Assembly (NCBI GenBank): GCA_028679075.1
Contig: JAJRCF010000002.1
Location: forward strand, 62,001-126,000
Length of the DNA: 64,000 nucleotides
Source: Methanoregula sp.
Lineage (GTDB): Archaea; Halobacteriota; Methanomicrobia; Methanomicrobiales; Methanospirillaceae
Direction of reading: 5' to 3'
Within the stretch, counting starts at the first letter, position 1, and each line of letters starts with the position of its first letter. Both the position numbers and the translations under genes were made by a program. Positions 51,736 to 60,168 of the stretch are shown in pieces. The notes beneath the pieces were generated by a model. The model was not told where the DNA came from, did no database searches, and saw only the letters and a program-made list of their open reading frames with translations.

Positions 51736-52398
51736 TCACTCCAGAAAACCAAATACGTCCTCAATCCTGCCCAGTTCAAACCCGCTTGTGGCATTGCCCG
51801 CGAGATACCCCTTCTCGTTCACGAGAAGTCCGGTACCCACGAGGCCGGTACCCATGTTGATCGAGCCCGTGCCGACCGGGACCTTCGCGACCGCTTCGAT
51901 CCGTGCGATCTGCTGGTCGGTCGCCCGCGGGTGCACGATCACGCCCTTGTTCGTTGCAACGCCTGCCATGCCGACGGTTTTGACACCGCCGAGCACGAGG
52001 GTAATGACCTCAACGCCAAGGAACTCGCCGATCGCATGCATCAGGTCGACCGGCATGTCGGGGTGGACTGCGGCAAAGGTATCGTTTGCCATGATCACGT
52101 TGCCCGCGGCATTCATTGACTCATTCAGGAGCAGCACTTCGCGGTGCTTCTCCAGTTTACTGACTTCCTCTTCGGTGGCGAGGCCGGATACCACAATCCC
52201 CCGACTGTTACCGGCAACGAGCGACCCGACGATGGCGCTCCCCTGGATCGTGGTCTCTACCAGCTCCACCTGGAGAGCTGCTTTCACTGCCGCTTTAAAC
52301 TCCTCCGTGGATTCCGGAGGGATGATGGCGATGTCCCCGATCACCCGGGCAAAAACCCCGATGTTCGGATCGCCGTCAAACGTGATCGTCCTTTCCAT
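51736..52398 (-). CDS. eif6: Translation initiation factor 6 (aIF6)
   Basis: A 220-residue aIF6, which binds the large subunit and blocks subunit joining until maturation or stress relief. The five-fold pseudosymmetric repeats are visible ([76 protein letters not shown]). [11 protein letters not shown] at 52398 is the family start; the track's six extra residues lie in rpl31e sequence. SBDS, its likely antagonist, is at 4 kb. Confidence 0.95.
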   Translation of the reverse strand: MERTITFDGDPNIGVFARVIGDIAIIPPESTEEFKAAVKAALQVELVETTIQGSAIVGSLVAGNSRGIVVSGLATEEEVSKLEKHREVLLLNESMNAAGNVIMANDTFAAVHPDMPVDLMHAIGEFLGVEVITLVLGGVKTVGMAGVATNKGVIVHPRATDQQIARIEAVAKVPVGTGSINMGTGLVGTGLLVNEKGYLAGNATSGFELGRIEDVFGFLE

Positions 52399-52399
52399 C

Positions 52400-52666
52400 T
52401 TACGATTCCGGTGCAAGTTCTGCCTGAACCTGCCCGTCCTCCAGCTTCATGGCACGGACCCGGATCTTTGATGGCGGCTTTGAGCTGCCACGGCTCCATA
52501 CCTTCTCGTTGATGCCCTGGTCGAGCTTGACATCTTCGCTCTTCATGTGCTTGGCCAGGTACTTCCTGATATCCTTGATTGCCCCATTGCTCCGCTTCCA
52601 GCGGGGCATGCGGCGTGCATCCCTGAGGGGGATGACATAGACGTGCTCTTCCATCTTCTCAGCCAT
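52400..52666 (-). CDS. rpl31e: Large ribosomal subunit protein eL31 (L31e)
   Basis: An 88-residue L31e with the conserved [34 protein letters not shown] and INEKVWSRG segments. It sits at the polypeptide exit tunnel near NAC and SRP. It is 1 nt from eif6 and 3 nt from rpl39e, a standard archaeal block. Confidence 0.96.
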   Translation of the reverse strand: MAEKMEEHVYVIPLRDARRMPRWKRSNGAIKDIRKYLAKHMKSEDVKLDQGINEKVWSRGSSKPPSKIRVRAMKLEDGQVQAELAPES

Positions 52667-52669
52667 TGT

Positions 52670-52822
52670 CTACACCTTCAGCGTGCTCTTGCGCCAGTTG
52701 CGCCTTTTCGGGTGCGCAACTACAGCTCGTTTGGTCCTGACCATCACCCACTGGGGCACGCGCCGGTTCTGGTCGCATGCCTTTGCAAGCCGGATTTTCC
52801 TGCCTTTGCTTAGTTTGCTCAT
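52670..52822 (-). CDS. rpl39e: Large ribosomal subunit protein eL39 (L39e)
   Basis: A 50-residue gene too short for the ORF track. The product reads [20 protein letters not shown] followed by [12 protein letters not shown] and the terminal [11 protein letters not shown], all diagnostic of L39e, which lines the exit tunnel. It lies between the PP-loop gene (14-nt gap) and rpl31e (3-nt gap), as expected for archaea. Confidence 0.95.
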   Translation of the reverse strand: MSKLSKGRKIRLAKACDQNRRVPQWVMVRTKRAVVAHPKRRNWRKSTLKV

Positions 52823-52836
52823 CTTGAATTCTCCTG

Positions 52837-53427
52837 TTAATTATCTTTCCTGCCCACCACGAGCGACTGGTCGTGGTGTTCTGGGAACACGGAGGCGGGA
52901 TCGAGCCCGCGGGCCCGGAATGCCTCCCGGATCTCTGTCTCGTAATCGCCGTTTGGGATCGTACCGGTTTCCCCGTATTCCACGATAAGAAACCGGTCCA
53001 CCAGACGGTCGACTTCGGGCCTGACATAGCCAAGCAGGGGCCGCACGTACGAGCACCCTGTCCGGTTACCCAGGCTCTGGACCGCTGCACGGGAGAGCAT
53101 CGGGACCCGGTCATTAAACCGTGTGCCGTCCCCGACCACGTTATACTCTCCTGCGAGCGATTCCACGGCCGACTGGTGCACGCGGTTGATGGCATCGTTC
53201 GGATACCCCTTCTCTATGACCAGGTCGACCATTTCGTTCAGCAATCCTTTCTCGAATACTCGTTTTCTTATGGGATATCCCAGCACTTTTGCCGCAGCCT
53301 CAACCGAGGGGATTAGGCGGTCCGGGTCGAACACGAACGTGTTGAGTTCGACCTGGTAATACGTACCCAGCATGATTGCTGCAAGGGAACTGTCCTTACC
53401 GCCGCTGTACAGCACTCCGGCTTTCAT
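52837..53427 (-). CDS. PP-loop ATP pyrophosphatase family protein
   Basis: A 196-residue N-type ATP pyrophosphatase. The PP-loop SGGKDSSLA at residue 8 binds ATP for substrate adenylation, as in tRNA thiolation and asparagine or argininosuccinate synthetases. The conserved position between pdcd5 and rpl39e in archaea suggests an RNA-related role such as tRNA modification, but the substrate is not known. Its ATG overlaps the pdcd5 stop by 1 nt (TAATG). Confidence 0.82.
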   Translation of the reverse strand: MKAGVLYSGGKDSSLAAIMLGTYYQVELNTFVFDPDRLIPSVEAAAKVLGYPIRKRVFEKGLLNEMVDLVIEKGYPNDAINRVHQSAVESLAGEYNVVGDGTRFNDRVPMLSRAAVQSLGNRTGCSYVRPLLGYVRPEVDRLVDRFLIVEYGETGTIPNGDYETEIREAFRARGLDPASVFPEHHDQSLVVGRKDN

Positions 53428-53765
53428 TATTTCCTTGTTATGGAGTAATCCCGCTTGGCAGGCGCGAGCTGCCTGAGCAGCTCCTTGAACTGTGCATCGG
53501 TAATCTTCTTCTGCAGCCGTCCGCTCTGTGCGAGCTGGATGAGCTGCTGTTCGACCGCACCGGCGAATTCCGGCTTGGTGAGCTTGATGGTATTCAGGCG
53601 TTCCCGTGCATCCGGCTCGAGAATCTGCATGAGTATCATCTGGATCTGAGACTTCTGACGCTGCTGGCGTTCGAGCTCTTCCTGCATAGCTTCCTGATTG
53701 CCAGCCTGCTGCTGCAGCTGCGCCATCCTGCGTTTGCGGAGTTCGTTAAGCTCGTCGTCTCCCAT
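53427..53765 (-). CDS. PDCD5-family DNA-binding protein
   Basis: A 112-residue helical protein of the PDCD5/TFAR19 family. The N-terminal Gln/Arg-rich helix ([21 protein letters not shown]) and the core [35 protein letters not shown] are typical. Archaeal members bind nucleic acid in vitro and sit beside rps19e, hinting at a ribosome link. It lies 9 nt after rps19e. Confidence 0.9.
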   Translation of the reverse strand: MGDDELNELRKRRMAQLQQQAGNQEAMQEELERQQRQKSQIQMILMQILEPDARERLNTIKLTKPEFAGAVEQQLIQLAQSGRLQKKITDAQFKELLRQLAPAKRDYSITRK

Positions 53766-53774
53766 AAGTACACC

Positions 53775-54365
53775 TCACTGGGGTGCTTCAGTCTTCTCGG
53801 CTTTCTTCTTTGCCGGCTTCTTCTCAGCCTTGGCCCCGTCAGCACCTTCGGCTGCCGGTTCCTTGGCACCGCCCTTCTTCTTGCCCTTGCCGTCGGCCTT
53901 CTTGGGCTCTTCGACAACCGGCTTGACACGTTTCGGGACGGGTGCTGGCGGGTTCTTCTTCACTTCCTGTGCGAATGCATCGAGGAAGGCCATACCTGCA
54001 GGAGATACTTTCCGGCCGGTCTTGTCGTGAATGATAAGACCTGCTGCTTCAAGCTGCTGGACAGACTTGCGCAGGACCGAGCCTGAACCCTTGCGGAACG
54101 CATTGGGCCTTGAGCCGCGGTTCTTGTTACCACCGTAAAAGCTTCGCATCCTCTCGACACCGATCGGGCCGTCGACATAGACGCGTCTCAACACTGCTGC
54201 TACCCGTATGAACCACCAGTCGGGATCTTCCGGCGGCATCTCTTTGTGCACACCGGTCTTTGCGAAGGCTGCCCAGGCGGGAGGAGTGATCTCCTTCTTC
54301 TTCTTGAGCTCCTCGGCGACCCTCCGGATGATGTGGTCAGCGGGGACATCGTATACTGTTGTCAT
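53775..54365 (-). CDS. rps19e: Small ribosomal subunit protein eS19 with Lys/Ala-rich tail
   Basis: A 196-residue protein. The first 140 residues are a complete S19e (TTVYDVPADHIIRRVAEELK, EDPDWWFIRVAAVLRRVYVDGPIGVERMRSFYGG, GSVLRKSVQQLEAAGLI), needed for small-subunit maturation. Usual length is about 150; here a tail of about 55 residues rich in Lys, Ala, Pro and Glu (KKADGKGKKKGGAKEPAAEG) is added. A GAGGT Shine-Dalgarno precedes the ATG, and a TATA-like CGTATAAGAA near 54423-54433 suggests its own promoter. Confidence 0.93.
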   Translation of the reverse strand: MTTVYDVPADHIIRRVAEELKKKKEITPPAWAAFAKTGVHKEMPPEDPDWWFIRVAAVLRRVYVDGPIGVERMRSFYGGNKNRGSRPNAFRKGSGSVLRKSVQQLEAAGLIIHDKTGRKVSPAGMAFLDAFAQEVKKNPPAPVPKRVKPVVEEPKKADGKGKKKGGAKEPAAEGADGAKAEKKPAKKKAEKTEAPQ

Positions 54366-54390
54366 CTACTACCTCACTGTTGAATAATGA

Positions 54391-54410
54391 AATAACAGTC
54401 TTATGTTATT
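54391..54410. promoter_or_regulatory. Small hairpin in the rps19e leader region
   Basis: AATAACA (54391-54397) pairs perfectly with TGTTATT (54404-54410) around a 6-nt loop, just upstream of the rps19e ribosome-binding site. It could be an autoregulatory site or a chance AT-rich palindrome at the predicted transcript start. Confidence 0.3.
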
Positions 54411-54552
54411 TGTGAGGAAGGTTCTTATACGTTTCCAAGGTCAGAGGCCCCGACGGATCAGGGAAAAAGGCTGAGGTCTCATGGTGATTGCCCCGGTTGA
54501 ACGTAAAAGTCATCGGAAATCAGTTGTACGCCTGCCCGTCACAACGAGCCGT

Positions 54553-54592
54553 TATCACGAAGGGTAGTCCGGGAGCGAAGCCCCGGGAGTAC
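54553..54592. terminator. GC-rich hairpin after yhbY
   Basis: On the minus strand, within 15 nt of the yhbY stop, ACTCCCGGGGCTTCGCTCCCGGACT folds into a strong hairpin with a bulge. No T-tract follows, so it may protect or process the 3' end rather than terminate. The rest of 54440-54592 has no gene that I can see. Confidence 0.35.
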
Positions 54593-55012
54593 TCACTTCT
54601 TTGCCCGACTCATTGTACCAATTCGCCGTGGCTTTGAAGGCTTCGATTCCTTTGCAGTGTCTTTTACAGGAGCCTTCCCCGGAGGTCCTGCCATGGATTT
54701 GACGGCGGCCCGGGCGGTTGCCTTTGCCGTGACTTTCGCAGGGGCTTTCACGGGTGTTGCCGGGCCCCCCTGGACCGGGCCCTTGCCCGCGAGCACCAGG
54801 GTCCGGCCACGGACTTCAACGAGCCGGGCCTTTGCCTGCGCCGCAATCGCCTCCGGGTCGACCTCGGTGTTCTGGAGCCACTTGACCTTGATCAGTTTGC
54901 GCTTCTTGAGCTGGGATACGATCTCATCGATCATCGTTCCCGTGCACCCCTGTTTCCCGATCCAGACGGTCGGTTTGAGGTCCTGCATTGAGTTATTGTT
55001 CGGTTCCGGCAT
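54593..55012 (-). CDS. YhbY/CRM-domain RNA-binding protein with Lys/Ala-rich tail
   Basis: A 139-residue protein. Residues about 10-85 are a YhbY (CRM) domain with the GKQG-type loop (VWIGKQGCTGTMIDEIVSQLKKRKLIKVKW), which in bacteria associates with large-subunit precursors. The remaining 55 residues are a Lys/Ala/Pro tail (VKAPAKVTAKATARAAVKS), echoing the tail of the adjacent S19e. GGTGAG before the ATG at 55012 decides for this start, which overlaps the rnp4 stop by 20 nt. Confidence 0.85.
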   Translation of the reverse strand: MPEPNNNSMQDLKPTVWIGKQGCTGTMIDEIVSQLKKRKLIKVKWLQNTEVDPEAIAAQAKARLVEVRGRTLVLAGKGPVQGGPATPVKAPAKVTAKATARAAVKSMAGPPGKAPVKDTAKESKPSKPRRIGTMSRAKK

Positions 55013-55322
55013 CCGGTCTCACCACACGGTATCGTGTCTTCTTGTTGCAGGAGCCACAGGTGACCACGACATTGCCCCGGTGCACCCGCACCCGCATATT
55101 GCTGCCCGGGACGAGGAACGCATAGCAGTGGTGGCAGTACTGGCGGCGGAGGTCGCGGTCAATCCGGACCCGCTGGCGCATCGCGATCTTCCGGGCGAGT
55201 CCAACATAATGGTTGCTCCGTTCCGGGTGTGCCGCGAATGCCTGCCGTGCCTGCTCGAACAGCACACTGATACGTTCCCGGGCAATCTTCTTTGTCGCCG
55301 GGTTTTTGGATTTCCCTTTCAT
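54993..55322 (-). CDS. rnp4: Ribonuclease P protein component 4 (Rpp21/Rpr2)
   Basis: A 109-residue zinc-ribbon protein that binds the RNase P specificity domain with Rpp29. The zinc site is CHHC and CGSC, flanked by basic RKIAMRQRVRIDRDLRRQY and RYRVVRP. MKGKSKNPATKKIARERI at 55322 is the natural start; the track's upstream residues are spurious. It leads the rnp4-yhbY pair upstream of rps19e, a conserved archaeal order. Confidence 0.9.
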   Translation of the reverse strand: MKGKSKNPATKKIARERISVLFEQARQAFAAHPERSNHYVGLARKIAMRQRVRIDRDLRRQYCHHCYAFLVPGSNMRVRVHRGNVVVTCGSCNKKTRYRVVRPDAGTEQ

Positions 55323-55441
55323 GGTCCCTGTACCGGCTCCCGGTTCTGGTATACTATCGGCGTCTTGGATAATAATCTTCAGGGTCGCCGGGAACCCGGC
55401 ATGATGCTGCAACGCGGTGCAATGAAAAAATGCCGGGGGAT

Positions 55442-56047
55442 TTATTTCCGGACCCGGACGTTCCTTCCCACGATCTCAAGCCGGTCTTCGCAGAAGAGAC
55501 GGATCGCTTCGGGAAACGCGATATGTTCCTGCTCAAGGATGCGGTCGGCAAGGTCGTCCTCGTCGTCGTCGTCCATGACCGGGACACACTTCTGGAGGAT
55601 GATAGGTCCCCCGTCAAGACTGTCGTCCACGAAGTGTACCGTGCACCCCGCAACTTTCACGCCATGGAGCACGGCCTGCCGCTGGGCATGGAGGCCGGTG
55701 AAACTCGGGAGGAGGGCGGGGTGGATATTCACCATCTTCCCGGGGAATGCCTGTACAACCCCGGACCCGAGGATGCGCATGTAGCCGGCAAGGACATAGA
55801 GGTCGGCACGGGCTTCCTCCATTGCTGCAAGCAGAGCCTGTTCATACGCCTCCCGCGTTGGGAACGATGCGAAATTTATGATTCTTACCGGGATACCTGC
55901 CTTCCCTGCCCGCTCGATCGCATATGCCTTCGGGTTGTCCGTTATGAGCGCCACACAGGTTGCGGGAATCTTTCCAGCAGCGATCGCATCGATCACCGCC
56001 TGGAAGTTTGAGCCCCGGCCGGATGCCAGCACCGCGATCCGTTTCAT
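55442..56047 (-). CDS. purN: Phosphoribosylglycinamide formyltransferase
   Basis: A 201-residue GAR transformylase that adds the first formyl group in purine synthesis from 10-formyltetrahydrofolate. GRGSNFQAVIDAI binds the ribotide phosphate and NIHPALLPSFTGLHAQ carries the catalytic Asn-His pair, with VDDSLDGGPI the catalytic aspartate. A folate-dependent PurN in a methanogen implies some tetrahydrofolate use or an altered donor. Its ATG overlaps the upstream transporter stop by 4 nt. Confidence 0.94.
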   Translation of the reverse strand: MKRIAVLASGRGSNFQAVIDAIAAGKIPATCVALITDNPKAYAIERAGKAGIPVRIINFASFPTREAYEQALLAAMEEARADLYVLAGYMRILGSGVVQAFPGKMVNIHPALLPSFTGLHAQRQAVLHGVKVAGCTVHFVDDSLDGGPIILQKCVPVMDDDDEDDLADRILEQEHIAFPEAIRLFCEDRLEIVGRNVRVRK

Positions 56048-57351
56048 AATGACTTCTCCTCGGTGGATCCATTATCCGCTGACTTTTTGCCGTTCCCGTG
56101 GACCGCGTGGACGAGCACCTTCACTTTCACGATCCGGCGGCCATGCATCTGCATGACCGAGAGCGTGATATTCTGCTCCGGCAGCTCGGCTTTCTCCCCG
56201 GGGTGGAGGGGAATGTGGCCGAGCCGGTCAATGAGCAGCCCCCCGAGGGTATCATAGGACTCGTCCTCAGGAAGACTGATCTCCATCCGCTCGTTCGCGT
56301 CCTCAATCCACATCTGCGCATCGACAACAAAGACGCCCGGCGCAATCTCCTGCACATCCGGCTCTTCCTTGTCGTACTCATCCATGATATCCCCGACCAG
56401 TTCCTCGAGGATGTCCTCGACGGTCACGATCCCGACGAAACTGCTGTACTCGTCAATGACCACTGCCATCTGGACACGGTGGACCTGCAGCTCCTTTAGC
56501 AGGTCGTCGATCTTCTTGGTCTCGGGGACAAAGATGGGATCATACATCACTTCGCTGATGTTTGCATTATTCCGCCGCGATACCATGGCGGCAAAGACAT
56601 CCTTGACATTCAGGATGCCGATGATGTTGTCGATCCGGTCGTGGTACACCGGTATGCGGGAGAATCCGGTCTCATTGAAGATCCGGATCGCGTTATCGAA
56701 CGTCACCGTATCTTCTATCAGGATCACGTCCACCCTTGGCGTCATGATCTCACGGGCAGTCGTGTCACCAAACTCGAGAACCGAGTAGAGCATGTCCTGC
56801 TCGTTCTGCTCGATGGTGCCTTCCTCCTTACCGACATCGATCCACTCCTTGATCTCCTCTTCGGTAACAGAAGGTTCCGCTGCGTCCTTCCCAAGTCCGA
56901 GTTTCGGGCTCACGCGCTCAACGAGCCAGATGGCAGGGGCGAATACTTTGGAGAGGAAGAGGATGATCGGGGCTACCGTAAGGGCAAACGAGTCAGGGGC
57001 GCGGGTCGCATAGATCTTCGGCCCGATCTCACCGAATACCAGGAGGATAATGACAACAACCCCGGTCGCTATGCCGACCCCGATGTCACCGAACCACTGG
57101 ATGGCGATCGCGGTTGCGAGCGATGCGGCGGAGATATTGACGATATTGTTCCCGATGAGGATCGTTGTAAGGAGATGTTCGGGGGATTCCTTGAGAGCCA
57201 CAAGGGCATGGGATCCGACCCGGTTCTCATTATCGAGCGTCCTTACCCTCGCGCGGGTCATTGAGATGAGAGCGACTTCCGAACTGGAAAAAAACGCAGA
57301 AAGGATGACGCAGATGATGAAAAGAAAGATTTCAAGTGCGTTTTCTATCAT
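56044..57351 (-). CDS. CNNM/CorC-type transporter (DUF21-CBS-CorC_HlyC)
   Basis: A 435-residue membrane protein. The DUF21 domain has three or four segments (LFIICVILSAFFSSSEVALISM, ILIGNNIVNISAASLATAI, VVVIILLVFGEIGPK), then a CBS pair (GDTTAREIMTPRVDVILIEDT through VDILEELVGDI-like) and a C-terminal CorC_HlyC domain. The family exports Mg2+ or Co2+ in exchange for Na+. The old name hemolysin is misleading. It overlaps purN by 4 nt though the functions are unrelated. Confidence 0.9.
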   Translation of the reverse strand: MIENALEIFLFIICVILSAFFSSSEVALISMTRARVRTLDNENRVGSHALVALKESPEHLLTTILIGNNIVNISAASLATAIAIQWFGDIGVGIATGVVVIILLVFGEIGPKIYATRAPDSFALTVAPIILFLSKVFAPAIWLVERVSPKLGLGKDAAEPSVTEEEIKEWIDVGKEEGTIEQNEQDMLYSVLEFGDTTAREIMTPRVDVILIEDTVTFDNAIRIFNETGFSRIPVYHDRIDNIIGILNVKDVFAAMVSRRNNANISEVMYDPIFVPETKKIDDLLKELQVHRVQMAVVIDEYSSFVGIVTVEDILEELVGDIMDEYDKEEPDVQEIAPGVFVVDAQMWIEDANERMEISLPEDESYDTLGGLLIDRLGHIPLHPGEKAELPEQNITLSVMQMHGRRIVKVKVLVHAVHGNGKKSADNGSTEEKSL

Positions 57352-57439
57352 TGTGTTTCACAACGTGCGGGTGCACGATATACGACTTCGCCTGAAAGTG
57401 TACCAGTATATTCGGGAGCGAATTTAATAAAACCAGCGA

Positions 57440-58261
57440 TTAGTCCATACAGCTGTGCATAAAGGCGCAGTCCTGTGCAAGCAGGGCGATCTTCTCCCCG
57501 GACGACCAGGGCCGGCCGAAGTTCAGGTCCTCGATCTCGAGCGTGAGACTGCCATTATACCCATTGTCCCGCAATGATCCCATGACCTTTGCCATGACGG
57601 GGCTTTTTGCGAGCGGCAGGTGCAGTGTCTTTCCCTCGGCCCTGCTGATGTGCACGTTTACAAGCCGGTCATGGCAGAGCTCGATATACCGGATCGGCTC
57701 CTCCTCCGATTTCGAGAGGGCGTGGGACACGTCGAGCGTGAAGAAGAGCCAGGGTTCGTTATCGAGAAGCTCCCGCATCCGTTCGGGCGATGAGAGCAGC
57801 GAGTTGACCTTCGGCTCCATGTTCTCCATACAGACCCGGATTGAGTCCCGCATCGCCGCCTCCCGGAGGACGCTGATGTAATGACTGAACCGGGAGAAAT
57901 CCGCCTCGCCCGGGGGGCGTTTTGCGGTCCTCCGTCCCGGGTGGACCGTGAATACCCCGGCACCCATCTGCCCGGCAATCTCAAGCGACCTGACCGCATA
58001 TTCGACCGAGACCTCGGCCACATCCGGGTTGATGGAACACGGGTTGAGGTCGAGGATGGGGGCATGCACGGTGAAGGTCACGAGTTCCGGGTGCTGCTTC
58101 CGGCAGGCAATCACCTCGTCCACCGGCATGTCCCGGAGCCAGAAATGGGGAGTCTCCAGCCAGAACTCGATCCCGTTGAGACCGGACCGGGAGACAAACG
58201 AGAAGATCTCGGGCAGGGTGTACTCGTGGAAGAACATGCTCGCTACGGAGAACGACACCAT
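57440..58261 (-). CDS. Sugar-phosphate isomerase/AP endonuclease-like TIM-barrel protein
   Basis: A 273-residue TIM barrel of the AP-endonuclease-2/xylose-isomerase-like superfamily. Metal-ligand motifs are visible in order: FTVHAPILDLNP, FTVHPG, CMENMEP, TLDVSHAL, NVHISRAEG and LEIED. Members include sugar isomerases, epimerases and endonuclease IV; this sequence is not clearly endonuclease IV. It diverges from xseA over a 42-nt gap, so a DNA-repair link is possible but unproved. Confidence 0.82.
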   Translation of the reverse strand: MVSFSVASMFFHEYTLPEIFSFVSRSGLNGIEFWLETPHFWLRDMPVDEVIACRKQHPELVTFTVHAPILDLNPCSINPDVAEVSVEYAVRSLEIAGQMGAGVFTVHPGRRTAKRPPGEADFSRFSHYISVLREAAMRDSIRVCMENMEPKVNSLLSSPERMRELLDNEPWLFFTLDVSHALSKSEEEPIRYIELCHDRLVNVHISRAEGKTLHLPLAKSPVMAKVMGSLRDNGYNGSLTLEIEDLNFGRPWSSGEKIALLAQDCAFMHSCMD

Positions 58262-58303
58262 GGTAGTACTATTTGATATGCGGTTTTAGCCTAATAGTTG
58301 TTG

Positions 58304-59554
58304 ATGGACTGGTTCAATACCCCGGATGAACCTCCCGCCGTAACGAATGCGCCTCTGCTGGTCTCGGAGCTCTCGGCAATCATTGCCGGGCTCCTCGACG
58401 ACCCGCGACTGCAGGACATCCGGGTCCGGGGCGAGGTAACGAACTACAAGCACCATGGCCGGGGACACCGGTACTTCTCGCTCTCTGAAAAAGGTGGCGG
58501 CTCAACCGCAGCAGTGATCAAGTGCGTGATGTGGCGGTCGGATGCGGACCGGCTCGCGTTCACCCCGGCCGAGGGGATGGAGGTGGTGGTCTCCGGGTCG
58601 GTGGTCGTGTATGCCCCTCACGGCGCCTACCAGATGCAGGTCCGGGCAATAGAGAAGGCCGGCCTTGGCGAAAAATACCTGCTCGTCGAGCAGTGGAAGA
58701 AGGAACTCTCTGCTCTTGGCCTGTTTGCCGCTGAACGGAAACGGCCGCTCCCCGCATTTCCCGCCCGGGTCGGGGTCGTCACGTCCGAGACCGGCGCCGT
58801 GATCCATGATATCCGGAACGTCATCGGGCGGAGATTTCCGGTGGAGATCATCATCTCGCCAACGGCCGTTCAGGGAGAGGGGGCACATACGGAGATTGCC
58901 GGAGCAATCCGCCGCCTCACCGGGCTGATGGATGTCGTGATCGTTGCCCGGGGCGGGGGAAGCTTTGAGGACCTCTTCCCGTTCAATCACCCGGACGTGG
59001 TGAAAGCGATCGCAGCCTGCCCGGTACCGGTCGTCAGTGCCATTGGCCACGAAGTGGATGTAACACTCGCCGATCTTGCAGCGGATGTCCGGGCACCGAC
59101 CCCCTCCGCGGCTGCCGAACTGGTCGTGCCGGACCGGAATACCCTCTCCCTGCAGCTGCAGGAACTGAAAGTACAGATGAGCTCATCCCTGTTCGGGAGG
59201 GTTGTATGGGCAAAGGAAGAAGTTACCGGCCTCCGTGACCGGCTCCGGCCCCAGCGGTTCCTCCGGAAACTGGATGAGCGGAAGACCGGTGTGGCCGATA
59301 TCGCAGACCGGCTCGAACGGGGACTTGTTACCCGGCTCGAACGCGAGCGCCTCCTCCTCGCGGAAATGCGGACGGCACTCGCCGGGAGGAGCCCCCGTGC
59401 ACTCCTTGCCCGGGGATACTGCGTTGCGGAGAAAGACGGGGCCGTGATCCGGGGCGTGGGGGCCATCGCGCCGGGCGATCGCATGAAAATCCGGTTTTAT
59501 GACGGGAGCAGTCTCGTGAACGTGGAGCGGGTGGACCATGACGGAAACATATGA
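58304..59554 (+). CDS. xseA: Exodeoxyribonuclease VII large subunit
   Basis: A 416-residue XseA. The N-terminal OB fold (LDDPRLQDIRVRGEVTNYKHHGRGHRYFSLSE) binds single-stranded DNA, and the catalytic domain has GVVTSETGAVIHDI, VARGGGSFEDL and IGHEVDVTLADLAADVRAPTPSAAAE. With XseB it digests single-stranded DNA from both ends. This bacterial-type enzyme occurs in only some archaea. The track begins at TTG 58298; ATG 58304 is preferred. It overlaps xseB by 17 nt. Confidence 0.94.
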   Translation: MDWFNTPDEPPAVTNAPLLVSELSAIIAGLLDDPRLQDIRVRGEVTNYKHHGRGHRYFSLSEKGGGSTAAVIKCVMWRSDADRLAFTPAEGMEVVVSGSVVVYAPHGAYQMQVRAIEKAGLGEKYLLVEQWKKELSALGLFAAERKRPLPAFPARVGVVTSETGAVIHDIRNVIGRRFPVEIIISPTAVQGEGAHTEIAGAIRRLTGLMDVVIVARGGGSFEDLFPFNHPDVVKAIAACPVPVVSAIGHEVDVTLADLAADVRAPTPSAAAELVVPDRNTLSLQLQELKVQMSSSLFGRVVWAKEEVTGLRDRLRPQRFLRKLDERKTGVADIADRLERGLVTRLERERLLLAEMRTALAGRSPRALLARGYCVAEKDGAVIRGVGAIAPGDRMKIRFYDGSSLVNVERVDHDGNI

Positions 59555-59723
59555 AGTAAAGATCGAACAGCTGAAGAAGATCATCGAGAAGATCGAAGAC
59601 GGAACTACGAGCCTTGACGAGAGCATGAAACTCTACGAGCAGGGTGCAGCGCTCGTGAAACAGTGCGAGAGTATGCTTGCCGAGGCAGAAGTGAAGATCA
59701 CGACACTCAGCCGGGACAAGTAG
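59538..59723 (+). CDS. xseB: Exodeoxyribonuclease VII small subunit
   Basis: A 61-residue XseB, a two-helix protein (YEVKIEQLKKIIEKIEDGTTSLDESMKLYEQGAALVKQCESML) that wraps the XseA C-terminal helices in several copies. Its start inside xseA fits the need for excess small subunit through coupled translation. The 3' end overlaps the convergent DUF371 gene by 17 nt. Confidence 0.93.
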   Translation: MTETYEVKIEQLKKIIEKIEDGTTSLDESMKLYEQGAALVKQCESMLAEAEVKITTLSRDK

Positions 59724-60135
59724 CGGTCAGGGTCACGAGCATCTCTTTTCCCGACATAAGATTTTTTATCAGGTCTTCCGGTAGCGTTGCTGCTACCTTG
59801 TCGGAAAGAATCCCGACCGTACGCCCGCAGACAAACGTGCTCCTGCGCCAGACCAGGTCCGTCGGGTGGTCAAGCGTCATCCGGGCAGAGCCCCGGGACG
59901 TGATCTCGGCAACCACACCCCCGCATTCCAGCCGTGTCAGCAGGACTGCATCGTCGCGGGACAGGACGTGTCTGAACGCTTCCGACAACCCGGCGCAGCC
60001 CTTCTCTGCGCCGATCCCGACAATACAGTTGCCGTTTTCGGTCAGGTGGTCCTCGCACGTCACCTCAAACGTTGTCGGGTGCGTGCCAAGGACAAGCGGG
60101 TGTCCCCGGCACCGGATCTGTTCCTGCGCCTCCAT
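59707..60135 (-). CDS. DUF371 family protein
   Basis: A 142-residue archaeal DUF371 protein of unknown function, predicted beta-rich (RCRGHPLVLGTHPTTFEVTCEDHLTENGNCIVGIGAEKGC). The GHPxVxxTHxTTxE-like opening is the family signature. No metal cluster or membrane part is evident beyond scattered cysteines. It diverges from the zinc-ribbon gene with a 33-nt gap. Confidence 0.85.
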   Translation of the reverse strand: MEAQEQIRCRGHPLVLGTHPTTFEVTCEDHLTENGNCIVGIGAEKGCAGLSEAFRHVLSRDDAVLLTRLECGGVVAEITSRGSARMTLDHPTDLVWRRSTFVCGRTVGILSDKVAATLPEDLIKNLMSGKEMLVTLTATCPG

Positions 60136-60168
60136 GCTTTATCATGTGAGGGTTGCCATTGATATTCA

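Noticed and set aside
54430-54592. Box C/D guide RNA between yhbY and rps19e
   Set aside because: GTGATAA, CTGA and CGATGA occur on the minus strand, but the spacing between C and D' is about 28 nt instead of about 12, and no proper D box follows.
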